A stretch of DNA of 64,000 nt from Liolophura sinensis (Eukaryota > Mollusca > Polyplacophora > Chitonida > Chitonidae): the NCBI RefSeq assembly GCF_032854445.1, contig NC_088298.1, forward strand, positions 11,211,504 through 11,275,503. Reading direction: 5' to 3'. Position numbers and translations under genes: made by a program. Every line of letters starts with the position of its first letter. Within the stretch, counting starts at the first letter, position 1. Positions 21,797-33,700 of this stretch are shown piece after piece. The notes beneath the pieces are model-generated. The model worked only from the letters and a program-made list of their open reading frames with translations. It was not told the DNA's origin and made no database searches.

Positions 21797-24700
21797 ATGG
21801 CGCTCCCCATGAGAGCGTTTGGCGGCGTGAAGATTGTGGTGCGACATTCTTTCCATCAACGAACAGTCTTCCGAGTGGACCTGGTGAACATTTGGCCATG
21901 CAGGTTATGAAAGGAAAAAACTTCTCTGAGATAATTTTTTCAGTGACAGTTGTGCTTGTCATTGTGTATCTTCTCGGTTAGGCCTACTTGACAGTGCAGC
22001 TGCGTTCGTTGTTGTTGCATGTACGCCTAGGCCACGCTGTTTTGTCGATTCAAGCAGTGTTACGTCAGACTGAATTGTAAATTTGAATGCAGTGTCATAT
22101 TTCCTTTGATATATTTTAAATTGCTTTGGAAAAGTGAATTAAGGTTTTCACATGTCACATGTCAGTTTCATGCCAGTCATCAGTGGTGGGGTGGGTTTAA
22201 CTTAACATCCTAACCTGTGCCAAATCCATACTACATAAACAGTAGAGACTGTCCACTGCATCACAGGCCATTGCATAGATAAAACTGGCCTGATCATACA
22301 ACGATATTTGTACCAGTATCGTATGTTTACAGAAAAACAAGGTCGGAAGCAAAGCTGACTGATTATAGAAATGGCGAAGTCTAGTACTTGCCCCGAAAGA
22401 CTCCAATTCCTTTTCTTATACTGTCCTAGCATCATTGGAGTCTTGACGCTTACAATGTTAATTTCGTACTCAACGAAAGTCCAGGCCGATTGTCCTCATT
22501 ATTGAACAAAGTTTCGCTCAAATAAAAGATACTAACCTAAAGACCTGCGTTCCGCAACCATCTCACCACCACAATATGACCCTACTCGATTTAGAATAGA
22601 TTTAGTATAGCCATGAAGGTTTCCACGGTATACACTCCTGGGTGAATTTGTCAGAAATATCCATAATGTGGGCAAAATTCATCAAAACATCAGCACGTAG
22701 ATTAGTGATTTAACTGGATACAGAGCCGTTGTTTCCTGACTATCCCATCCCATAATATCACCTACACATCTACAGATAGCCATGGACTTTGATGTCACAT
22801 TGTAAAGCATGCCTCAATACACCTGTCAGTAGTGAAAATATTATTTGTATAATAAATCCTTTTCCAAAGAAAGCGGTAGAATTAACTACAGTACGAAAGG
22901 CCACAATTTCTGCCTCATGAAGGTACTGGGAAGATGTTTTATGGTAAATATGATCAAAGAAAGATTGAAAAAAAAGAAACCTTTCACTGATTCTCTTTGA
23001 CTTCCTGAGTTCGGTCCCTGACTCACCAGTTGATCATGACCATACCGATTCTGTTTCTGTTTCAACCGGCTCCGATAGCACAGTTGGTAGAGCGTCTGCT
23101 TCAGGAGCGGTAGATCCAGGGTCAATTCTGTATAGAGTCACACCTGAGACTTCCTCGCTTGGCGTTCAGCATGAAGGGGATTGTGCAACTACTGGTTGAC
23201 CCGTATCAGTATAATTGTATAATGGCTTGGGCAGGGCGGCTTACTTGCCATTGGTAAGGTGTCTCAGTGAAGCAGCACTAGGTTTCCACCCACTATAATG
23301 TTGGTCGCCGTCGTATAAGTGAAATATTCTTGAGTACGGCGTAAAACACCAATCAAATAAATAAATCTCTCACTCACTCACTCACTCACTGTTTTAATTT
23401 CAGACATGCAAGATGTCTGAGTTCAGTCCCTGGCCCACCTATTGATCATGACCACGTCAGTCCACCAGGGCGTCTGAAGAAATATGTGGTGGACAAATTC
23501 ATGCGTTATGTTGATCGCTATGAAACAATTCTGGGTAAAAGATATCCTAAAGTCTACAAAGTGTACAAGGTTTTTACTAGAGGTGGGTAACGTGCGTCAG
23601 ATAGTGAAGAGATTTTAAAGTTAAAAGGAAATTTTAGCGATAACTCTAGGATTAAAATTTTTTACTCATGAAATAAAGACAATATTTAAAGCTCCAAGTA
23701 ATAGATGTCATAAGAGAGGTAGATGTGATCGTGCTATGGAGTTGAAAGAATCGTAGAATCATTCAAGTCAGAGAGGTCTTGTGGCTTGGTTTGAGTTTTG
23801 GGTAAATTAAGTGGATTTTGTCACATTCTTGAAACAGGAAACACTGGACACCTGTCCCTGGGGTAACAAAGTGATCTTAGACTTAAATGTCAGAATTTCA
23901 AACATTAAACTACATGTAGGTATTATCCTTTTCGTTATTTTAGTTGAAATTTGTTTTACAATAGCTTACCCACAATTTACATTGTCAAGAAACATGTATA
24001 TTTTGACATTGTTACATAAGAAATAACCATTTTCAGACATGATTTTTTTCCGCTTTTTCTTTGTTCAGTTTCGATTAATTTACCTGTTTTCCACAGATTT
24101 TTCTAGCTTCCGGGGCCTAGGCGGCCACTGGACCCCGGCCTTTTTGGGCTATGATAGTAAATTTCAGCTATTTTCTTGGTTCACCACAATCATGTCTGCA
24201 TTTTAAAGTGATATTGAGATTTTGACTTAAGTCTAAGATGACTTTGTGATCCAGGGGCCAGAACGACAAATCTGCCTTAGACTTAAGTCAGGCTTTATCT
24301 TAACTTCAAAACAATTTAATGTGTTAAAATTATGACTTACCTTAATAGAAATTTTTAGTTTTAAACATAGAGTTCTTGTTGATATTCATGACAAAATTGA
24401 AACTACACGCTTTAGTTCAAACATAAGTTCAAGAGAAATACAGCAAGCCTTTAGACTTAATTCTACGCCAGCTTCATCATCCTGAGGCATAACTTGTACT
24501 GTGAAGGTTTATTTTTTTTACTGGTCATGTAAAGGCCCATTTCAAAAATAAGGAACTGAAAATGTAGGTGAAATAAATATAAGCCAAATAGATGCTAATC
24601 CTTTCCCAGAAGTTTGTGTTTTCCTTTAATCATCAGAAACTTTCATACATTTAAGAGATTTTGATTTCCTATCTGTCCTCATTCTTATTAGTGAGACAGT

Positions 24701-27700
24701 TTACATGTACAAGTTTTTTGTCATTCATGCAGGTATGAGGGACTTTATGTCTATGCCCACTCTTATTACAACACGAGTACGTCACTCTGGGCAGGAGAAA
24801 GTCTGAGTTCCTTCTCGCGGAAAGAACTGGAGATATACAGACAGGTAAGGGAAGGGAGACTACTCCTGCAGTCATACTTCAGCGCAGTTAAAGGATAAGT
24901 CAGCCACTGGCTAAAGCATATTTCTATCGAAAGCAGGATTCTCAAGCTTTCTAAAAAGTGCCATACCTTATTATTTTAATGAGATTTCATTGAATAACGA
25001 AATGAGAATACTGCACAAATGGCTGAGGTGAATCGAGGCAGACATCGTGAGAATCTTATCCAATCCAACGCGTTGCTATCAGATTGCGCGGCCTAAGCTG
25101 TGACGTAGCCTTTACCCATTCACTCCATAAAGTGACATAAGTCAACACAGAACCACTGCATAAGATATCATTTTGAGATCGTTTACAAAGATTTAGTTAT
25201 GTGTAGTCAAAGAGCCATTTCACACAGTGTTGTATGGATAAATGCGTATTATTTACAGGCCATACCGTCTTGGCCCAAACTGCATTCATCCCCCCCATAG
25301 ACCCAAGGCCTAATTAGATATGCTGTTCAAATTATACAAATACATTTTTTTGTTGTTCCTTTTAGCGTTTAGTCGTCAGTTTCTAAATAACAAATATCAA
25401 AGTCAGTGAAATATCCATTAGGGATGCCGAAGGCTTATGGGAAAGAGAAGAGGGTATCTTACCGGACAATGCTTTAAATTAATTAATTCTTATGATATCA
25501 TTTTATTTTCTCTCAATTCATTAGAATTGAAGAATTTAAATTTTTATCCTTTCTCTTTCTCGCATGCAAAGAATAATATTTTTATATTTATTTTATATTT
25601 ACAAAATACAGTAAAATTATTGAAACGCCATGTTCAAGCCGAGGTGATTTATCTGATGTCCGCGATAACTAGGTCAGCACTGCTCTCATCTTAGAAGCCA
25701 CCGCCACAAAACTGAAGCATAAAATTCAGTGACAGCTGAATACCTAGATCAGCGTCAGTGGTCCCTAGATTTATTTTCAATTGTTTCAGAATTGAGCGTG
25801 AATCTAGTTCAACAATCCTATTGTAATTTTGCAAACATTTAACAGGTCAAAATCATCAGCAGAGCCCCTCCGGAGGGTAGGACCTGAACCAGGAATTCCC
25901 TGGCTGTGCATCTACAGGATACTTAAACTATAAATGATGAATGATAAAATAGCAGGCTTACTGTATCAACAGTTCAAGCAGTGGAAAAAATATGCTTCTA
26001 GTATGTCCAATTTCCGAGAAAGCTATTTATCACTTAGACCTTTATCGCTGAAGTCCACAACTTTTATCTGCCTTAGGCTACTGCTTTGACTGTGTAAAAC
26101 ATAAAATAACTTTGATGTTGGAGAGCTAGAGTAAACGTGACATCACCTTGCTGGCGATAATGGAGATGCGCTGAAGATGTGACAAGTCCAAGTTTCACTA
26201 TTAAAGTTTTACTGGTTTAAAAAGATCTAAAGAAAATAAGTCTAAAATAATATTTAATGCCGGTTTAAATTACTTTGAATGGTAGTCTTTCAGTGGACAT
26301 AAACATCAGTCAGGTGCTGTCTTTCACTTTAAAGGGTGGAAAAAAACATAAAACTGACATAAAGTTCAGACGAAAGAGTGCGAAAACTTATTCCTAAATG
26401 AGGTCTTCAATATTTCTTCCGATTTTTCCTTATGGAGTAAAAGGACACTTGAAAATAATTTTTGTATGGTGGGTATTTGGGACCACCTTTTGGTATTTAT
26501 AGTTTTTTGTTTAATAATGTCGTAAATGAGGATGTAACACAGGTTTAATAAATATTTTTGCACTGGAATTTGTTCTTACCAGCCTAACATATGTATTAAA
26601 CCTCAATTTGGATCATATTTATATTTTTCAATATGTTCATAAATATTATCATAATTTAGGTTAAGTTCATTTGTTTCGATGTAAACACAAATTCACATTC
26701 AAATAAATTATTAGACAAGCATCACATCCTTATTAGAACATTATTATGCAACACCGATAAATACCAAAAGTTGATCCCAAATACCCACCATACAGAAATA
26801 TTTTCAAATTACCCTGTCTCTTTAAAAAAAAAATACAAGAAAATATTAAAGATCATATTTGCAAATAAGTTTTTGGGCTCTTTCATCTGATGTTGGCATC
26901 ATTTTTATGTTTTTTTCTCCTTTAATGCTCTGTACTTCACTTTGAAATCACCATTGTCTGTTTAGTTGTTGCTTAGTTCTATCACTGAATGTTAAATTTT
27001 GCGGAAAATCGGGCACACAATATGCATTAATTATTACTTTAAACCAAGTAACAAGTTTGACGTTGTTGGGATCTTCCATGTCCATGTTTTCCCTTTTAGC
27101 ACAGCAAATACAAATGTTGTTTCTGAAGAAATGGTTGCAGATACACCCTAACCCTGACAATGTGGGTATTGTAAGGAAATACACACTAACCCAGACAATG
27201 TGGGTATTGTAAGGAAATACACACTAACCCAGACAATGTGGGTATTGTAAGGGAAATACACACTAACCCAGACAATGTGGGTATTGTAAGGAAATACACA
27301 CTAACCCGAACAATGTGGGTATTGTAAGGAAATACACACTAACCCAGACAATGTGGGTATAGTAAGGGAACTTACACACTAACCCAGACAATGTGGGTAT
27401 TGTAAGGAAATATACACTAACCCAGACAATGGTGGGTATTGTAAGGGAAATACACACTAACCCAGACAATGTGGGTATTGTAAGGAAATACACACTAACC
27501 CAGACAATGTTGGCAGTGTAAGGAAATAACACACTAACCCAGACCGTGTGGGGATTGTAAGGAAATACACACTAACCCTGACAATGTGGGTATTGTAAGG
27601 AAATACACACTAACCCAGACAATGTGGGTATTGTAAGGGAAATACACACTAACCCAGACAATGTGGGCAGTTTAAGGGAAATACACACTAACCCAGACAA

Positions 27701-30700
27701 TGTGGGTATTGTAAGGGCTATGTAAAATTGTGGCCAAGAGCAAACTGAAAAGAAAAATAAAAACAATGAGCCATGTACACAATAGTACTTTCCATGTAGT
27801 GCATTTCACCTGAAGCGTAAAGCTTTTTGTCAACAGAATATTCTTGAATACAGCACATGACACCAATCATATAAATAAATGCAGGTTGACAGGGAAAGGA
27901 TTTTTGATCAGGTTAAGCAAACAGGTATTTTAAAATTAACTTTGAGAGAAAAGTAAAATTAACATTTTTAATAGGGCCCTGTTTGAGGGTCGGTGAGGTT
28001 GCACTCAGTAAACTTGTTTGATGTATGAGCCTGGCTCAAGCAGTAATTCTCACAAGGATATTTATGCATGCACTTTGTAAAACTTGTGTATATTGGAAGT
28101 TGCTTATCTTCAAAATGTCTATGTATTTGTCTTTTCAGGCTCCTCGAGACTGGTGAAGATGGCCCCCATGTTACTAGTGACAGCACTGCCCCTTGTCCCA
28201 TATGCTTTATTTCCCATAGCGTGGGTACATTTTAGATGAATTTTACTGTGGCAAAAACTGTTGACGTATAGCGCGTCAGTTAGAGGTAGATAAACTTAAT
28301 TTGAACATTTTATTGGCAGGTCGTATTGTCTGCTTATGACATCTCTCAAACCGGCCCTGATAGCACAGTTGGTAGAGTGTCCGCTTTGAGAGCGGGAGAT
28401 CCAGGGTCAATCCTGGATCAGGTCACACCTATGACCATAAAAGAGGAAGTTGTAACTTGCTCGCTTGGCGTTCAGCATGAAGGGGATAGTGCAACGACTG
28501 GTTGACCCGTATCAGTATAATGGCTCAGGCGTGGCAAATTACTTGCCTGGGGGTAAGGCGTCTCAGTGACGCAGCACTAAATAAAAGAGCGGTGGAAATC
28601 CGTCCTGCAACAAGGAGGCATATTGCATGCATCCTAAGAATTCCTTCGTCGTCATGTGACTGAAAAATTGTTAAGTATGACGTTAAACCCCAATCACTCA
28701 CTCACATCTCTCAAATGCATATGCTGAGCTACACCAGGTCTACACAATGAGATGTCTGTTTGGTAAACACAATATCAGATTTATAAATATTATAGAATTA
28801 AATAATAAACACATAGGTCTCTCAAATTATGTCTCCTAGAGCCAAGATATGATACCTCAGTAGATTGAGTAGAGTATCAGGTCTATATCACTTGCCTGAT
28901 TCTTTAATTATTTATTTATTTATTTATGTATTTATTTATTTATGTATGTATTTATGTATGTATTTATGTATGTATTTATGTATGTATTTATGTATTTATT
29001 TATGTATTTATCTATTTATTTATTTGATTGATGTTTTACGCCGTACGACGGTGACCAGCATTATGATGAGAGGAAACCGGACTCTAACCCAGGACCATCC
29101 ACAGGTTTTTGGCAAACCATTTGCCTGATGAGGATTTATTATTATTACACCTCATGAAATAATAAAGTATATTCAGTGTGTATTGTACTAGAGTATACGG
29201 GATGAATTTACACTGTATTATTTGTTTTTCCAACCACAATGCTGAACACTGTCGTGTAAGTACGGTTTTCTTGAGTACAGCACAAAACCCAAAATAAATG
29301 AAACAAATTGCTTTTCCATTTCAGATATTTGTTCCCAAGATATTTTTTGACGTCTCATTTCTGGACAGATGAACAGAAGACGGAGTTTTCCCGATTAGCC
29401 CACAAGAAAAGGATCCAGCATTTTCCTGCCATTTTAGATTATCTTCATAACCAGTGCCGTTATGTGGAGAGGTCAAAGGATAAAGATTTGCTCAAGTCAC
29501 AACTTAGAAGAGTAAGACACAGATAACCCTTAAAACAAATTTGACCAGTAAAGTATAAATGTAGATGCAGTTTGAAAATCTACGGTATATGACCTACAGT
29601 TTCGTCCCAAAAGAGCATTTTTAGTGGCAAATAAATGTCATAAAAAGTGTCTGTTCATGTTGAAACTTGCATTTGTGTAGAATATCTTCCAGTGTTCCAA
29701 ACAAACCTCAAAAGGCCTTTGATAGAGGGCTTCATGGTTCAGTTGGTTAGCATGCTAGCCAAGAGTAATGACCCAGGAGTCTCTCACCAATGCGGTCGCT
29801 GTGAGTTCAAGTCCAGCTCATGATGGCTTCCTCTCCGGCCGTATGTGAGAAGGTCTGACAGCAACCTGCGGATGGTCGTGGGTTTCCCCCAGGCTGTGCC
29901 CTGTTTCCACCCACCATAATGCTGGCCGCCGTCGTATAAGTGAAATATTCTTGAGTACAGCTTAAACACCAATCAAATAAATAAATAAATAAATCAAAAG
30001 GCCTTTGATGGGGGCCTTCATGGCTCAGTTGGTTAATGCACTAGCGCAGAGTAATGACCCAGGAGTCTCTCACCAGTGCGGTCGCTGTGAGTTCAAGCCC
30101 AGCTCATGCTGGCTTCCTCTCTGGCTGTACGTGGGAAGGTCTACTAGCAACTTGCGAATGGTCGTGGGTTTCCTCCGGGCTCTGCCGTGTTTCCCACCCA
30201 CCATAGTGCTGGCTGCCGTCATATAAGTGAAATGTTCTTGAGAACGGCATAAAACATCAATCAAATGAATAAATAAAATCAAAAGGCCTTTGTATGATCA
30301 GTAGAACTCAGTAAGACTTTTAAGACTAGAAGCTATTGTTCTGGTGCCAGTTCTACAAAGTAGCTGTAAACTCTGGCTAACTTTCATGAAAATATATTAT
30401 GTAGATATATGTCGTTACGGCAAATAGCATTGCGACAGATTCGTAAAATTGACCCCTGGTTGCGGTAGGGGCATCTATGAACTTCTCAGGAATTGTAGCA
30501 TGCCTGGATCAATAATAACATTCCTCTAATGTGCTAGAACATCTAAGTGAGGATTTGTTGAGGATTTGTTGAGTCAGCAGTAATTTATGCAGTAATAGTA
30601 TTTCTACAGGACTTACAGATGGAGAATATTTAGTATAGCGCTGAAATGATGCATGTACAGAGCAGTCTCTGTCATGTCTTTTTTCCTATTACCTTATTGT

Positions 30701-33700
30701 GAATTCTGAAATATTTTTACCTGTAAAAATTATAATTTTGTATTTTCTCTCTTGTTGAGAATGTCATTGTAATGATGATTTGCCGTATGCTATTTTTATT
30801 ATACTTTTACACTTTTAGTTTTTATACTTTAATCCAGACTGCTTGTGTTGTCTTGTTTGGAAATCTGGAATGTAAGGATTTGTTCATCTTTTTGGGTTTT
30901 TTTTGTTTTTTGTTTTCTTCAGCTGGAAAGATTTGAAAGCCTGAAGGTGGACGATATTCTAAGGATAAAGCCATATTTTGAGAAATTCCCTTACCAGCTG
31001 GAGCGGCTGTCCATAGCACATTTGGTAAGGGCTGAAAATTATATGTGTATACAAATGTAGCTCTGGAAATTCCCTTACCAGCTGGAGCGGCTATCCATAG
31101 CACATTTGGTAAGGGCTGAAAATTATATGTGTATACAAATGTAGCTCTGGAAATTCCCTTACCAGCTGGAGTGGCTATCCATAGCACATTTGGTATGGGC
31201 TGAGATTTGTATGTGTATACAAATGTAGCTCTGGAAATTCCCTTACCAGCATTGGGTAAGGACTGAGATTTATGTGTGTATACAAATGTAGCTCTGGAAA
31301 TTCCCTTACCAGCTGGAGCGGCTATCCATAGCACATTTGGTAAGGGCTGGGATTTATGTCTGTATACAAATGTAGCTCTAGAAATTCCCTTACCAGCTGG
31401 AGCGGCTATCCATAGCACATTTGGTAAGGACTGAGATTTATGTGTGTATACAAATGTAGCTCTAGAAATTCCCATACCAGCTGGAGTGACTATCCATAGC
31501 ACATTTGGTAAGGGCTGAGATTTATATGTGTATACAAATGTAGCTCTAGAAATTCCCTTACCAGCTGGAGCGGCTATCCATAGCACATTTGGTAAGGGCT
31601 GAGATTTATGTGTGTATACAAATGTAGCTCTAGAAATTCCCATACCAGCTGGAGTGGCTATCCATAGCACATTTGGTAAGGGCTGAGATTTATGTGTGTA
31701 TACAAATGTAGCTCTAGAAATTCCCTTACTGGCTGGAGCGGCTATCCATAGCACATTTGGTAAGGACGGAGATTTATGTGTGTATGCAAATGTAGTTCTA
31801 GAAATTCCCATACCAGCTGGAGGGGCTATCCGTAGCACATTTGGTAAGGGCTGAGATTCACATGTGCATACAAATGTAGCTCTACTCTCGCTGTAAGTCC
31901 AGCTCATGCTGGCTTCCTGTCCAGCCACACGTTGGGTGGTGTGTTAGCAACCTGCGGATGGTCGGGCGATTCCCCCAGGGCTCTGCCATGGTATAAGTGA
32001 AATATTCTAGAGTACAGCGTAAAACACCAGTGAAATAAATAAATGAACAAATATATCAAATGTAGCTCAGTTATGGCCCTTTAGATTGTTAACATGTCAA
32101 GACATTCCCATACCAGCTTGGGTGACTATCAGAAAATTAAATATATATTTAATATATAATTAATATTTATTTAAATATATGAAAGTATTGCTCCAGTCCC
32201 AACTGAAACTGCATAGAAATATTAAAAAGATATGATAGAAATCCAAGGGAACAGATCTGACACCATGGTTCGAAGGAATGTCAATGAATAACAATATTTT
32301 ACCCTAAAACTGAAGAGTCATCAAACAAAAAATCTTCAGCGGTTTCCATACAATTTTCCTGGTTTGATATGATATTTTTTATGTGATGTTGAACCAGGTA
32401 GATATGACGTCAGGTGTGGCAATTTTGCTGTGGAATGATGTAAATAGCATTTGAAAGTACAGCGTCAGTAACAGTTGATGCCAAGTGTTGGTGTGTGGTG
32501 TCACACCAGGCTTAAAGGAAAAAGACAGGCATAAAGGGAACTTTTATTCTGGTTTTTTTTTTCACCATATTTTCTTGTGGAAAGATTAATACACAGTAAA
32601 ATATTTGCACAAATTAGGAAAACAGTTTAAACTATCTTAAACTTTGCTTTGACACTGATAAAGATTGTCCACAGATTTGACAAGAAATAAAGAAAATTTA
32701 TCTTCTTTATAGCACTTGTTTAATACAGAACTCCAGCGGCACTGACCGTGCTGCGGTATTTTTACTGCGACTTAGTCAGAAAGCCATAAGGATGACGTTA
32801 TACACTAACCAGACAAATAAATAAATGTTTTCTATTAGTCAGAATTGTTTGTCACTGTATACCTTGGCTTAAAATGTAAAGATGGCCTGCACTTTTCTCG
32901 TGATACCCTTGACAAAAAATTTACATATATTAAGGAAAGCTAAATGTACATGTTTATGTTGAATGATATGTTGTTGTTTGCAAACATCATCCGTTCGTTT
33001 CACAACTTTCGTGTTATTTCTCTTAGCGTCATTTAGGGAGGAGTTTAGGGATGTCCCTGCGACGCTCCAAGCTGCTGGAAGAAGCTGTGTTACTTCAGCA
33101 TATAGACAAGGCTATGGTGAGAGAGGGAATTGACAAGATGACAGACACAGAACTAGAGAAGGTCAGTCCGCTCTTGCCCACCCTGGATATGAAGGATGTG
33201 ATGTTTATTTATTTATGTGATTGCAGTTTCAGTTCCAAAAGAAGCTAAGTAGAAAGATTGAAAATACATGAAGGATACCTATATATGGAACTGACCTGAC
33301 ACCATTGTTCACAAAGATTTACCAATGAATGAAATTAACTATTTAACCCAAATAAGTGAAGATTCTTCCAGAACAAAAAAATATTCGTCAGTTTCTGTGA
33401 AATTTTCCTGATGAGGCCTGATAATATTTCCTGCGTGACAGTGACGTTACGGTGGAATGATGTCAGGTGCATTTCGCAAGTGTGACGTCATTTGTGGCTA
33501 TATGTCAGGGATGGGTGACATCAAGTGTTCTGGCATGTTGTCACCCCAAGCAAAATTGAAAACCACAGAAAACTTTTGTTTCCGTTTTATCTTCTGAAAC
33601 TAAGAGCAATGGTTTTATGAGAATGTAGTTCGATCCTTATGATTTAAGCCAGCTTAAGCCTGACAAACAAGTCTTGAAACTGGAGTATCTCTTTAAGGCC

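Noticed and set aside
28351-28425. Functional tRNA genes at SINE heads
   Set aside because: Box A and box B are present, but the heads continue into SINE bodies, target duplications flank them, and the cloverleaf pairings are poor.
30822-31928. 368-codon open frame on the minus strand
   Set aside because: It is the complement of the LETMD1 exon 6 minisatellite. The 84-bp unit is a multiple of three, so lack of a stop in one unit keeps the frame open throughout.
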